A DNA stretch of 64,000 nt, taken from positions 62,001 through 126,000 of the forward strand of contig NZ_FPBH01000005.1 in assembly GCF_900116445.1 (NCBI RefSeq), in the 5' to 3' direction. A model generated the notes under the pieces. That model did not search any database, was not told the DNA's origin, and was given only the letters and a program-made list of their open reading frames with translations. Within the stretch, counting starts at the first letter, position 1. Every line of letters begins with the position of its first letter. The stretch comes from Paraburkholderia aspalathi (GTDB lineage Bacteria; Pseudomonadota; Gammaproteobacteria; Burkholderiales; Burkholderiaceae). Below, piece by piece: positions 8,702-17,464 of the stretch. The translations under genes were made by a program, and so were the position numbers.

Positions 8702-9709
8702 TCAATGGAAACCGTACTCTGGGTTACGTCGGTCGAAAATCGAATCGCTCCAGTGGTGAGGGACGACGTCTTCGAAACGGATCATCTCCACCTGGTCGCC
8801 GCGTTCGTTCCATGCAGCTTCACCACTGGGCCAGGAGTGCTGCAGATCGAATAGCAGTCTCACGCGCTGCGCATAATGCGCTGGCGGCCCCGACGGTGCC
8901 GTCCATGTCCATGCAAGGAAGCGTGCGCCGTGCACGTTCATGAGTTCGATGCGGGTCGGTTTTTCAGTCAGGCCTTCTTCACGAAAGCTATGGGCATCGT
9001 GCTCGATGGTGCGCGCAATGTACTGCAGGCCGAGATCGCGGACACTATGGCGGGACTGGGTGTGCGCGAACGCGCCGTCGACGGCGACCTTGCCCGAGAC
9101 GATACGCAGCGCGCCGCCCAGATGGGCGACGATGCTATCAGGATCCCTTGTTTCGTCGTAGAGAATCTCCTGTCCTGCATGGGCGCCGTCGGGTAGCCAT
9201 TTTGCGTAGACTTTTCGAGGGGTGTCCTGGTAGCGGACAACCATGTGATCGGGCCGATCGGACCATCTTCCGGATATCCGCTCCTGGCGGAACATCCTGT
9301 ATTCGCAGGCGTCGCCGGGAACCATGTCGGACCTCGCGTACTCGACGAAGGCATCCGGCTTCATTGCATCCATTAGCGAAAGGATCTGAGCGTCGGTGAG
9401 GGGCAGAAGCGAGCGGCTTTCAATCCACGTTCGCAACGAAGCCGCCTGATCGCGAGCCGCGAGACACCGAAACCGATTGACATCCAAACTCACGGTATCC
9501 GACGTGGCGACATCGGCGCATCCCGCCGACGTACGAGATGAAGCCAGTGCAATCGGGCTATTAGATTGGGCGTGAATGTCCGTTGAGACAAACAGGCATG
9601 TCAACGCGAACGCGCACAGCAAGGTCCGCACGGTTGCCTGCCAACCTGCGGCAAGCACCGAGCTTCGGCTTGCTGGGTGGTCGGAAATACGCGCTCCGCA
9701 AAACATCAT
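8702..9709 (-). CDS. Secreted DUF1571-like protein
   Basis: 335 residues with an N-terminal signal segment ending near HAQ. The central region (DACEYRMFRQERISGRW, then VRYQDTPRKVYAKWLPD and GQEILYDE) matches the lipoprotein-sorting-like beta sheet of DUF1571, which carries the pattern E-R-x-x-G and a later G-x-E-x-x-Y. The family is periplasmic and of unknown function. The ATG overlaps the stop of the upstream anti-sigma gene by 4 bases, implying translational coupling and a shared role at the envelope. By analogy with other periplasmic proteins encoded beside anti-sigma factors it may modulate that system; this is inference. Confidence 0.6.
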   Translation of the reverse strand: MMFCGARISDHPASRSSVLAAGWQATVRTLLCAFALTCLFVSTDIHAQSNSPIALASSRTSAGCADVATSDTVSLDVNRFRCLAARDQAASLRTWIESRSLLPLTDAQILSLMDAMKPDAFVEYARSDMVPGDACEYRMFRQERISGRWSDRPDHMVVRYQDTPRKVYAKWLPDGAHAGQEILYDETRDPDSIVAHLGGALRIVSGKVAVDGAFAHTQSRHSVRDLGLQYIARTIEHDAHSFREEGLTEKPTRIELMNVHGARFLAWTWTAPSGPPAHYAQRVRLLFDLQHSWPSGEAAWNERGDQVEMIRFEDVVPHHWSDSIFDRRNPEYGFH

Positions 9710-10521
9710 GGGTTCAAACCGCCGCTGGTTTCACGGCTTCTGAACGCCCGCCCGAGCATGCTGCATGCGTCGACCGCCATGGATCGCAATTGCACCTCTG
9801 AGACGAGGCCAGTCAGCGCGCATCCCGTCCCCTGACTCTCCCAGTAGAACGTGCTGCGATTACCGTCACGAAACAGGCGGAACGCCGTCGCGTCCTTTGG
9901 AACCCCTGCAACGTACATCGTGAGCCGGGCGCCGGCCGTGTTCTGATACATGAACTGCGCGGCAGGGCCGGATTCGCCGGGCAGCAAGCGGCCGCCAATC
10001 AGCGAAAAGCCGTATTCCCGAAGCGAAGGCACCGACAAGCGCTGACCGAGGCGCCGTGACAGCCAGTCGACCAGTTGATCGCGTTGCGGCGCCGCTACTT
10101 CTACGGGGTGGCGTTGCTCAGGCGCGTACACCGCGAAAGCGATGTCGGCGCGCTTCGCGAACACGGGTGAATCAGCCGCGATATTCGTCGACATCCAGCC
10201 TGGTACTGAGCCGAGCGCCACGCCCATCGCCACGCACGATGCCGCCACACCGGCCTGTTGCCACCATGACGTACGGTGGCGCACGACGATACAGCGCGCA
10301 TCGTCGTGCGGTTCTCCGAACAGTGCTGTCAGCGCGGCTTTTTGCGCGCGGTAGTTCGCCACGCGCTCGGCCGCCCGAGGGTTGGTCGTCAGTCGAACGA
10401 GCGTGGTCTCGTGCTCCCTGGCGGACAGTTCATCGTCGGCAAACGCCGATAGCGGCCGCAAATCCGGGTCGCCCAGGCCTCGCCTCGTTCGGTCTCCATG
10501 GTCGTTCATGGTTCGTTTCAA
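9706..10521 (-). CDS. Anti-sigma factor, membrane-spanning
   Basis: 271 residues. The N-terminal 70 residues (LSAFADDELSAREHETTLVRL) have the short helical anti-sigma fold in which D-D/G-E-L follows an initial helix. One transmembrane helix lies near residues 95-115 and the C-terminal ~150 residues are periplasmic, with a late Cys pair (GCALTG...DACSM). Such proteins hold an ECF sigma factor at the membrane and release it on envelope stress. No ECF sigma gene lies next to it. The start may be TTG 10521 (GGGGGA just upstream) or ATG 10509. It is cotranscribed with the DUF1571 gene. Confidence 0.75.
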   Translation of the reverse strand: MKRTMNDHGDRTRRGLGDPDLRPLSAFADDELSAREHETTLVRLTTNPRAAERVANYRAQKAALTALFGEPHDDARCIVVRHRTSWWQQAGVAASCVAMGVALGSVPGWMSTNIAADSPVFAKRADIAFAVYAPEQRHPVEVAAPQRDQLVDWLSRRLGQRLSVPSLREYGFSLIGGRLLPGESGPAAQFMYQNTAGARLTMYVAGVPKDATAFRLFRDGNRSTFYWESQGTGCALTGLVSEVQLRSMAVDACSMLGRAFRSRETSGGLNP

Positions 10522-10707
10522 ACTTCCCCCAAGCGGATGCCGCGTGATGATGGAATGTCGCGCAGAGCGCCATGCATCATTTCTAGCGTCGACACCCCGA
10601 ATAAACGTACGGCGGGGCCGCTATATTCCATCAGGAACTGCGCGCAAGGTGGAATAGACGCCCCTGCAAAATCGTTTAGACGACATACGAACCACCGGTA
10701 GACTTCG

Positions 10708-11463
10708 ATGAGCACTCGACAACAGCACGTCATCCGTTCTGTCAGCGCGGGGCTGCTAATTGCACCCGTTGCGTTGTTCGCTGGCTGCGGCGGCGGAGGC
10801 GGTGGAAGTAGCACAAGCAGCGTGTCGATGGTTTCGATCGCCGGTACGGCGGCGACCGGCAAGGCGCTCGCGAACGCGACGATCAGCATCAACTGCGCGC
10901 GGGGCTCGATGTCGGTCACAGCAGATGCGAGCGGAAACTACCACGCGGCATTCAGCGCAGCGATGCCGTGCATGATCGCTGCGACTTCGGGCGGGACGAC
11001 GCTGCACTCCGCAGCGTTCGCCGGCGGCACGTTCAACGTCACGCCGGAGACGGATCTGATGTTGTCGTATCTGGCGGCGCAACTCGGTACGAATGAAAGC
11101 GGGCTGATCGCCGGCTTCGCGACGAACACGCAATTTCAGCAGACGCTGCAGAATCAGACGAACGTTCTGACTGCGCAGGCCGCTGTCGTCCAGAACCTGC
11201 AGCAAAAGTACAGTGTTACGCTTTCCACCGCCAATTTTCTGACCACCGCATTCACTGTCGGTCAGCCAGGCGAGGACAGCGATCTCGAAGCGCTCCTCTC
11301 TCTTGGCGCAATCGACGCCAATGGAGAACCGGACGCAGCCGCCGTCTCACTTATCGCGACGACGGGGGCCGCACATCCGATTGCCACATCGCCAAATACC
11401 GGCACAAACGGGACCGGTGGGACCGGCGTAGGCGGCACGGGAAGCATGGGCGGCATGATGTGA
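10708..11463 (+). CDS. Putative lipoprotein with Gly-rich tail
   Basis: 251 residues with a lipoprotein signal peptide: hydrophobic core then LFAGC, with Cys followed by GGGGGG, a flexible linker that suggests outer-membrane release. The next region (AGTAATGKALANATISINC) resembles a carboxypeptidase-regulatory-like or CNA-B beta sandwich start. The C terminus is low-complexity Gly/Thr/Met. No enzymatic motif is visible. It is divergent from the anti-sigma/DUF1571 pair across a 186-base intergenic region, so it could be part of the same envelope response. Function is unknown. Confidence 0.75.
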   Translation: MSTRQQHVIRSVSAGLLIAPVALFAGCGGGGGGSSTSSVSMVSIAGTAATGKALANATISINCARGSMSVTADASGNYHAAFSAAMPCMIAATSGGTTLHSAAFAGGTFNVTPETDLMLSYLAAQLGTNESGLIAGFATNTQFQQTLQNQTNVLTAQAAVVQNLQQKYSVTLSTANFLTTAFTVGQPGEDSDLEALLSLGAIDANGEPDAAAVSLIATTGAAHPIATSPNTGTNGTGGTGVGGTGSMGGMM

Positions 11464-11505
11464 GGCAACACGACACACGCTCAACCGACACCACTCACGC
11501 ACAGG

Positions 11506-13965
11506 TCAGGTCAATTCCACGGTGAAGTCACCCGCAGAATGGCTGCGGCTGGAATCGGGTGAACTCGTGCGAAACAGCGCAGTGAACTCCTCCGCAGGCA
11601 GAGGCCGTGAGAAAAGATAGCCCTGTCCCGCCTGGCACGACCATTCCCGAAGCAGTCTTGCCTGCTCACTCGTTTCAATCCCCTCGGCCGTGACGGACAG
11701 TCCAAGAGACTGCGCCATGGAAATCACAGCACGAACGATCGCATCGTCTTCCGCACTCGTGCCAATGCCCTGAACAAAGGAACGATCGATTTTCAGCACA
11801 TCCAGCGGCAGCCTGCGAAGATAACTGAGCGATGAATAGCCCGTACCAAAGTCGTCGATTGCGATTGTGACGCCAAAGTCTTTCAGCTTCTGGAGCGTCT
11901 CGATACTCTTTTCGGTATCCCGCATGATCAGACCCTCCGTGACCTCCAGTTTCAGCGAGGCTGCTTCGATGTGAGCGTTGGAGAGCGCCGCAGCCACGTC
12001 GGCAACGAGGTGGGGATCATCGAACTGTCGAGGCGAGAGATTGACGCTAATCTGCAGCGGCGGTTCTGTTGGGAACTCCCGTTGCCAGCGGGCGACTTGC
12101 AGGCACGCCTCTTCCAGTACGTATCGTCCGAGCGGAATGATCAGGCCGCTCTCTTCTGCAATCGCAATGAACTCGGACGGCGGCAACAAACCTCGCGTGG
12201 GGTGCTGCCACCGCACGAGCGCTTCCATTTCCCGGAACCCTGCCTCCTGAAGCTGCATGATGGGCTGGAAGTACACGCGTAGATCGCGATGCTCGATCGC
12301 GTAACGCAGGTCCGTTTCAATCTCCAGCTTCTTGACTGCTTCAGCGTGCATGTTCTCTTCGAAAACCACGTAACGACCCTTTCCACCGTTCTTGGCTCGG
12401 TACATCGCAACGTCGGCGTCCCGCAACAACGTGTCAGCATCGCCGCGGCCGCGGCCCGCGTGCGCGAATGCCAAGCCGACGCTCGCGCTGACGATGTACT
12501 GCTTGTTGTCGAGATCGAACGGCTGACTGAATTGCGCAAGAATGTTGTCCGCGACCAGGGTGCCTTCGCTCGTCGCTTCGCTGCCCAAGTGTTCCAGCAG
12601 GATGACGAACTCGTCTCCGCCCAGTCGCGCGACTGTGTCAGTCGGACGAACACATCCTTCGAGACGCTTGGCCGCTGCGATCAGCAGCCGGTCTCCCACA
12701 TGATGTCCAAGACTGTCGTTCACCCGCTTGAAGTTGTCCAGGTCGATGAAAACGACGCCGATCATCGCGTTACGCTCACGCGCGCGAGCTTCGGCCTGGC
12801 TAATACGATCCAGCAGCAGTGCGCGGTTCGGTAACGAGGTGAGCGTGTCGTAGAACGCCCGTCGCGCGAGCTGCTCCTCGAAGTTCTTTCTTTCGGTGGT
12901 GTCGCTCGCGGTCGCCACGATTGCGCCGACGGCCGGTTCGTCCAAAAGGTTCGTCAAGGTAAGCTGAATATAGCGCCACGCGTCGCCTTCGCCTCGAGTA
13001 CGGATCTCGATGGATTTCGTGGATCGAGCCGTCGACGATACGGTCTCCAACAGGCCCTGCAGCGTGGGACGGTCGATGGGATGAATCGGATCGAGCAGAC
13101 TGGTGCCGACGAGCTGGCCCATGTTCTTCAAGGGGTCCGGTCGTCGCGTCGGCGCCTCGTAAGTCACAGTCCCGTTGACGTCGGAAACGAGTATCGCATC
13201 CGACGTGTTGGCGACAAGTGCCTGCAACCTCTGTTCGCTCGTGCGCAGCGCGTTCTGAGCCGCCGCGTCCACGTTCTTGCGAATGCGCCGCAGCATCTGA
13301 AGAAACAGCAGCGCGAGCCCCACGCCGATCGCCAGCACTACAGGGGTCGATATCAGGACGACCCGTTGTACGGCAACGAGCCGTTCGAGTTGCTTCGTCG
13401 CATCGTCGCGGTGCTGTGCTGCTGCTGCGAGAACCTTTTGCTCGATATCGTCGAAGAGCGGATCGGCCGAGTCCTCGTCGATCTCGTTGGCTCTGGCGAT
13501 ATCGTGATCGTCGACGGCCTTGAACATCGGCTTGGCGAACGATCGATACTTCGCGTGCTTCTCCAGCAGGCCGCGCAGCATCGCGCTGCTGTCAGGCTCA
13601 AGGGTCATTGCCTTCTTTAGCGCCGCGTCGAGTGCTTCACCGGCCTCGCGGTGCTCGCGAAGAACCTCCGGGCGTGGGTCCTGGAAGTACTTGCGCTCGG
13701 CCGATTCCTCCCATGCAACGCTATAGCGGGCTTCCTCGAAAGCGTTATCCGCCTCGTTGGCGGCTTGCGCGGCGAAACCGGCACTCAAACTTTCATACGC
13801 GCCCCAGAAGGCCAGGAGCGGCACACTCAACAGAACGAGGACGAGACCAAATACTGCCGTGCGGCGCGCGGGGGGCACGTTCGACGACGTCTGCTCAACT
13901 TGGTCTTCTGCTGCGTTGCGTCGCCACAGATATCGACGCCTTTGGGTGCCCTTCTGTCTGATCAC
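11506..13965 (-). CDS. Membrane PAS-GGDEF-EAL cyclic-di-GMP enzyme
   Basis: 819 residues from GTG 13965, chosen because GGAG lies 5 bases upstream; GTG 13989 in the same frame is an alternative. Order: a transmembrane helix near residues 40-60, a ~130-residue helical periplasmic domain, a second helix (LISTPVVLAIGVGLALLFL), a PAS domain with PAC motif, a GGDEF domain with intact RLGGDEFV, and a C-terminal EAL domain with EALVRW, EVTEG, DDFGTGYSSL and KIDRSFV. Both catalytic sites look complete, so it may make or degrade c-di-GMP depending on the signal. It stands alone, with no clear partner. Confidence 0.93.
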   Translation of the reverse strand: MIRQKGTQRRRYLWRRNAAEDQVEQTSSNVPPARRTAVFGLVLVLLSVPLLAFWGAYESLSAGFAAQAANEADNAFEEARYSVAWEESAERKYFQDPRPEVLREHREAGEALDAALKKAMTLEPDSSAMLRGLLEKHAKYRSFAKPMFKAVDDHDIARANEIDEDSADPLFDDIEQKVLAAAAQHRDDATKQLERLVAVQRVVLISTPVVLAIGVGLALLFLQMLRRIRKNVDAAAQNALRTSEQRLQALVANTSDAILVSDVNGTVTYEAPTRRPDPLKNMGQLVGTSLLDPIHPIDRPTLQGLLETVSSTARSTKSIEIRTRGEGDAWRYIQLTLTNLLDEPAVGAIVATASDTTERKNFEEQLARRAFYDTLTSLPNRALLLDRISQAEARARERNAMIGVVFIDLDNFKRVNDSLGHHVGDRLLIAAAKRLEGCVRPTDTVARLGGDEFVILLEHLGSEATSEGTLVADNILAQFSQPFDLDNKQYIVSASVGLAFAHAGRGRGDADTLLRDADVAMYRAKNGGKGRYVVFEENMHAEAVKKLEIETDLRYAIEHRDLRVYFQPIMQLQEAGFREMEALVRWQHPTRGLLPPSEFIAIAEESGLIIPLGRYVLEEACLQVARWQREFPTEPPLQISVNLSPRQFDDPHLVADVAAALSNAHIEAASLKLEVTEGLIMRDTEKSIETLQKLKDFGVTIAIDDFGTGYSSLSYLRRLPLDVLKIDRSFVQGIGTSAEDDAIVRAVISMAQSLGLSVTAEGIETSEQARLLREWSCQAGQGYLFSRPLPAEEFTALFRTSSPDSSRSHSAGDFTVELT

Positions 13966-14244
13966 GATTGCTCCGATGTGGAACGGCACGTCGACCAGGT
14001 GACCTGTTCGAGCAGGTTGGGCGGAGGGAAACTGAAAGTGTCAGTCCGCCCGTAGACGACGTGCGCATCCGGAAGTCGTGATCCGACGCATCGCTCGGTT
14101 CGTTCGTTGACTCCGAACCGAGCAAATGACGGACGACTCCGATCCCGGTCCACGTTATGTCGGACCACCGCTTATTAACGGCACGCTCCGGTTTTTTCTA
14201 AAGGTCTCGCGTGGGTGGACTGCAGTGCGCGCGTCAGTCGCGAA

Positions 14245-14835
14245 CTAGAACAGCGGATGCGCTTGCGGATACAGCGCGGTCCTGAGGGCGAGGCCACCAA
14301 GGACAACGAAGATGATCGCGGCCAGAATGTGGACCGCCTTTGTTGGCAGGCGATCCGCAAATTTGTGTCCCAGGTAGATGACGGGCACATTTGCCAACAT
14401 CATGCCGAGAGTCGTGCCGGCAACCACACCGAAAAACTCGTGAAAGCGCGCCGCCAGAGCAATCGTGACGATTTGGGTTTTATCGCCCATCTCGGCGAGA
14501 AAGAATGTGAGCGCGGTTGTGCCGAACACACCCATCGAGTTTTTCGTCAGAACCGCGTCGGCGTCGTCCAGCTTGTCCGGAACGAGAATCCACACCGCCA
14601 TCACGGCGAACGACGCGACAACCGCCCAATTCAGAATGCCTGGACTCAGAACGCTCGCAAGCCACGCGCCGAGTGCGCCAGATGCACCATGGTTGATGAG
14701 CGTAGCGGCAAAAACACCAAGGATGATGGGGATGGGCTTGCGATATCGCGCTGCCAGAACCAGGGACAGAAGCTGAGTCTTGTCGCCGATTTCAGCAAGG
14801 CCGACCACACTGGTCGAAATGAGGAAGGATTGCAT
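14245..14835 (-). CDS. TMEM165/GDT1 family manganese exporter
   Basis: 196 residues from ATG 14835. Two copies of the family motif E-x-G-D-K-T are present, EIGDKTQ near residue 15 and EMGDKTQ near residue 118, in a duplicated set of three transmembrane helices each. This is the UPF0016/GDT1 cation exporter fold, whose bacterial members export Mn2+. An in-frame ATG at 14883 would add 16 residues, but it lies inside a leader terminator hairpin, so 14835 is the real start. A yybP-ykoY riboswitch precedes the gene, fitting a Mn2+ exporter induced by excess Mn2+. Confidence 0.92.
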   Translation of the reverse strand: MQSFLISTSVVGLAEIGDKTQLLSLVLAARYRKPIPIILGVFAATLINHGASGALGAWLASVLSPGILNWAVVASFAVMAVWILVPDKLDDADAVLTKNSMGVFGTTALTFFLAEMGDKTQIVTIALAARFHEFFGVVAGTTLGMMLANVPVIYLGHKFADRLPTKAVHILAAIIFVVLGGLALRTALYPQAHPLF

Positions 14836-14862
14836 GGGGGTTGTTGTATCCGGGCCGCGCAG

Positions 14863-14919
14863 AAAAAACGCGATGACGCGCATTCCGGCGACCCGGTTAG
14901 GTCGGAATGCGAGTCATCG
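14863..14919 (-). terminator. Riboswitch-controlled intrinsic terminator in the GDT1 leader
   Basis: On the gene strand, CGATGACTCGCATTCC (14919-14904) pairs with GGAATGCGCGTCATCG with one mismatch, around an inner GACC/GGTC stem. The 3' side is followed within 3 bases by six T residues (14868-14863). The 5' arm of this hairpin contains the same CCGATGA that forms the 3' side of helix P1 of the upstream riboswitch, so the two structures cannot coexist. Confidence 0.85.
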
Positions 14920-15026
14920 GTCTTGCCAGGCATTTAGCTGCGCACGCCATAGCGGGTCTTTCGACTCGCCAAGTATGTTGACGTGCGCCCTCGAACATGG
15001 CGTTCGAGGCGGCTACTCCCCAATGA
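14914..15026 (-). promoter_or_regulatory. yybP-ykoY manganese riboswitch aptamer
   Basis: On the GDT1 strand the leader shows the conserved yybP-ykoY landmarks in order: TTGGGGAGTAGCC, a hairpin CCTCGAAC/GTTCGAGG, GTCAACATACTTGGC, a second hairpin, and GGCAAGACCGATGA. Helix P1 is TCATTGG (15026-15020) with CCGATGA (14920-14914). This aptamer class binds Mn2+ directly. Because P1 uses the terminator arm, Mn2+ binding should disrupt termination and switch the exporter on. Assignment is from consensus recall; a covariance-model search would settle it. Confidence 0.88.
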
Positions 15027-15239
15027 GCAGGCGCGATTCTATCGCGCCATGTGTTGCAGAGGCAAGTCGCCACAATAGCGCCTCTCGCAATCGAGCATTG
15101 CTGCGTGCGCCAATTATTACGAATGCCTTTCGCGCGCGATATGTTCGCCTCTTTCTTTGCGGAGTCGTCCGCTCCTACCCATAAGCGCCCGCGTCCACAT
15201 CGAAGCGCGTGGCCGCTGTGACTTCGTCGTGAGGCGCCG

Positions 15240-15839
15240 CTATTTGAACTTGACGAGGTCCTTGAAGATCAGTTGACCCCAGGTATTCCCTCTGCCTTGG
15301 ACAAGCAAGCCGCCATCCTTGAGCGGTCCTAGCGCAATCGGCGCGAAACCGAGTTGTTCGGCCAAAGCAGCGACCGGTGCCACCGCATTTTCGTCATCGC
15401 TCGACAAAAACACGACGCGGCTGCCGCCATTCACGCTCGGATCAGCGGCCAGAACGGCAGCGGGCAGATGGTTAAAGCCCTTTACGAACCTTGCGCCGGT
15501 AAACGCTTTGGCGACAACCGCAGCCGACGGCTGACCTTCCAGATCTTCAACGGGAACACCGAAACCATTTGTCGTGTCGATGATCGTCTTGCCCTGCCAG
15601 GTTGGGATCTGCTTCGCGACTTCGCGATGTTCCCAAAACGGAACCGCGAGGAAGATCGTGTCGGACGCGATTGCATCCTGCAGCGTCGCGGGGACAACGG
15701 TGGGGCCGATCGCTCGTGCCTGTTGCATCAACGCCTCGGGAGGGCGCCGGCTGGCGACGATCACATCGATGTTCTTTCTTGCAAACGCTCGGGCGAGTGC
15801 CTGGCCTATCGCGCCAAAGCCAATAATCGAATAGTTCAT
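15240..15839 (-). CDS. NADP-binding reductase (F420-dependent NADP reductase-like)
   Basis: 199 residues. The N terminus IIGFGAIGQALARAF is a GxGxxG Rossmann nucleotide-binding motif followed by VIVASRRP, whose SR suggests NADP(H) preference. The domain continues as in F420-dependent NADP reductases and similar small proline-reductase-like proteins (DTTNGFGVP, VKGFNHLPAAVL). There is no sign of F420 biosynthesis in this genus, so the reaction is probably another NADPH-linked reduction. It lies downstream of an SDR on the same strand, with a hairpin between them, and may belong to the same TetR-controlled unit. Confidence 0.75.
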   Translation of the reverse strand: MNYSIIGFGAIGQALARAFARKNIDVIVASRRPPEALMQQARAIGPTVVPATLQDAIASDTIFLAVPFWEHREVAKQIPTWQGKTIIDTTNGFGVPVEDLEGQPSAAVVAKAFTGARFVKGFNHLPAAVLAADPSVNGGSRVVFLSSDDENAVAPVAALAEQLGFAPIALGPLKDGGLLVQGRGNTWGQLIFKDLVKFK

Positions 15840-15923
15840 GCGAACTCTCCATTCAGTACTGTAAGGAATCCAAATTTATCGACACAAATCAGATCATCTT
15901 TGTCGAGTTGAAAGGTCGTTCTA

Positions 15924-15939
15924 CGCGCCTTTCGGCGCG
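15924..15939 (-). terminator. Short hairpin after the SDR gene
   Basis: CGCGCC and GGCGCG form a 6-bp GC stem around TTTC just after the SDR stop codon on the minus strand. No T-tract follows. It may weakly terminate or stabilise the SDR transcript before the next gene. Confidence 0.4.
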
Positions 15940-15942
15940 ATT

Positions 15943-16677
15943 TCAGATGGCCGAGAAGCCGCCGTCGACAGACAACTCCACCCCATTCACGAAGCTCGAA
16001 TCGTCTGACGCAAGAAACAGCGCGACCGTCGCAATTTCCTCAGGACGCCCCATCTTTCCCCGCGGGATCAGGGATTCGAACATCCGCTTCGCCTCTTCGG
16101 TGAGAACCTGGTCCTGCATCGGTGTGGCGATCGGCCCCGGGCTCAGCACGTTCACCCGGATATTCCTGCCCCTCAGTTCGTTAAGCCAAGTGCGTGCGAA
16201 TGAGCGCAACGCCGCCTTGCTCGCCGCATACACGCCATAACCAGGGAAACCTTTCACCGAAGCAACTGACCCGGTCATGAAGATCGACCCGCCATCGTTG
16301 AACAGCGGCAACGCCTTCTGAACCGTAAACAGCGTTCCGCGCGTATTCAGACCGAAGGTCGCATCGAAGTGCTGCTCGGTAATCTCGCCCAGTGGGACGG
16401 CTTCGCCCGTGCCTGCGCTCGCGAACAGGATGTCGATCTTGCCCTTTTCCCGCTTGACTGTATCGAACAGGCGGTCGAGGTCGTCCAGATTGGCCCCGTC
16501 GCCGCGCACGCCGGTCACGTTCCGGCCAATCAGCTTGACGGCCTCGTCGAGCGCCTCCTGCCTCCGGCCCGTGATGAAGACATAGGCGCCTTCTTCAACG
16601 AACCGCTTGGCGCTCGCCAGCGCCATGCCGCTTGATCCACCCGTGATGACTGCAACCTTACCCTCGAGCTTTCCCAT
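15943..16677 (-). CDS. SDR-family oxidoreductase
   Basis: 244 residues from ATG 16677, with AAAGGAG 8 bases upstream; a longer frame to 16725 lacks such a site. The classic short-chain dehydrogenase pattern is present: TGGSSGMALA cofactor motif, ASAG (the NNAG equivalent), catalytic Ser in TGSVAS and YAASK with Tyr and Lys. The C terminus (ELSVDGGFSAI) is typical. The glycine motif has Met where Ile is usual. The protein is similar in type to the SDRs that TetR repressors of this architecture control in proteobacteria. It is divergent from that regulator across a 130-base region with two operator boxes. The substrate is unknown. Confidence 0.88.
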   Translation of the reverse strand: MGKLEGKVAVITGGSSGMALASAKRFVEEGAYVFITGRRQEALDEAVKLIGRNVTGVRGDGANLDDLDRLFDTVKREKGKIDILFASAGTGEAVPLGEITEQHFDATFGLNTRGTLFTVQKALPLFNDGGSIFMTGSVASVKGFPGYGVYAASKAALRSFARTWLNELRGRNIRVNVLSPGPIATPMQDQVLTEEAKRMFESLIPRGKMGRPEEIATVALFLASDDSSFVNGVELSVDGGFSAI

Positions 16678-16742
16678 GACATCTCCTTTCGTGGTGTCGT
16701 ACTGCGCGTCTGTTCCCATCTGCACGAATGTGCTGTATCTTG

Positions 16743-16757
16743 TGGATCACTGATCCG
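16743..16757. promoter_or_regulatory. TetR operator box 1 (putative)
   Basis: TGGATCACTGATCCG: arms GGATC and GATCC around a 3-base centre. It is nearly identical to box 2, 34 bases away, and lies in the SDR/TetR intergenic region. Paired near-identical palindromes between a TetR gene and its divergent target are the usual arrangement of autoregulated operators. Confidence 0.6.
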
Positions 16758-16776
16758 GATACAGGTTCATTATATT

Positions 16777-16791
16777 CGGATCGCTGATCCG
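16777..16791. promoter_or_regulatory. TetR operator box 2 (putative)
   Basis: CGGATCGCTGATCCG: perfect 6-bp arms CGGATC/GATCCG around GCT. A TATATT immediately precedes it (16771-16776) and could be a -10 element for the TetR gene, so binding here would block its own transcription. Confidence 0.6.
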
Positions 16792-16807
16792 TTTGTCAAG
16801 GCAATTT

Positions 16808-17386
16808 ATGCGAGCTGACGCCAGAAAGAATTACGACCATCTCATTGCAGTCGCGCGTGACGTCGTCACCGAGCATGGTGCCGATGCATCCATGCGAGAT
16901 ATCGCCCGCCGGGCCGACGTCGGGTTGGCGACACTATTTCGCCATTTCCCGACACGAGAAGCCTTGTTCGAAGCGTTGCTGCGCATGAAAGTGGACGAAC
17001 TGATACAGCAGGCAGTCGAACTCGAAACGTCGAATCCACCTGACGAAGCGCTGGTGTCCTGGTTTCGCGAAGGGGTTGCATTCGTTCGTACCTATAACGG
17101 TATCTGCGCCTTGTTTGCGACCGCGCACGCGGACCCGGACTCCGCGCTTCATGCTTCGAGCACAGCGCTGCGTTCAGCGGGCGCGCGACTACTGGTCCGC
17201 GCTCAAGCCGAGGGAACGGCGCGCGCCGATATCGATGGAGTCGACCTGTTCGCCCTGATGTCGGCGTTCGGCTGGCTCGTCGGCCAGCCCGGATTCGCGC
17301 CACGAGGGGATCATCTCTTTCACGTTATTACGGGCGCCATCCTGACAAATGGGTCGAGCAACGATGTCAAGAAGGCAGCGTTCTAG
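16808..17386 (+). CDS. TetR/AcrR-family regulator
   Basis: 192 residues from ATG 16808. An N-terminal helix-turn-helix reads MRDIARRADVGLATLFRHFP, the conserved TetR DNA-recognition segment. The remaining ~130 residues are the helical ligand-binding and dimerisation domain. A TTG at 16793 in frame overlaps operator box 2, so the later ATG is preferred. It is divergent from the SDR gene and probably represses both that gene and itself; the inducer is unknown. Confidence 0.9.
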   Translation: MRADARKNYDHLIAVARDVVTEHGADASMRDIARRADVGLATLFRHFPTREALFEALLRMKVDELIQQAVELETSNPPDEALVSWFREGVAFVRTYNGICALFATAHADPDSALHASSTALRSAGARLLVRAQAEGTARADIDGVDLFALMSAFGWLVGQPGFAPRGDHLFHVITGAILTNGSSNDVKKAAF

Positions 17387-17464
17387 CGGCCCTCCTGTCA
17401 CGCTGGTGACTTAAGGCCCGCTTACATTCGTGGCTCACATTTAATCCCAAAGAGGACACAATCC

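Noticed and set aside
10518..10919. Minus-strand frame that could have been the missing sigma factor
   Set aside because: It is antisense to the lipoprotein gene, Pro/Ala-rich, and has no sigma-2 or sigma-4 pattern.
14836..14883. Upstream start for the GDT1-family protein
   Set aside because: The extra residues are encoded by the terminator stem and T-tract of the riboswitch leader, so they are untranslated.
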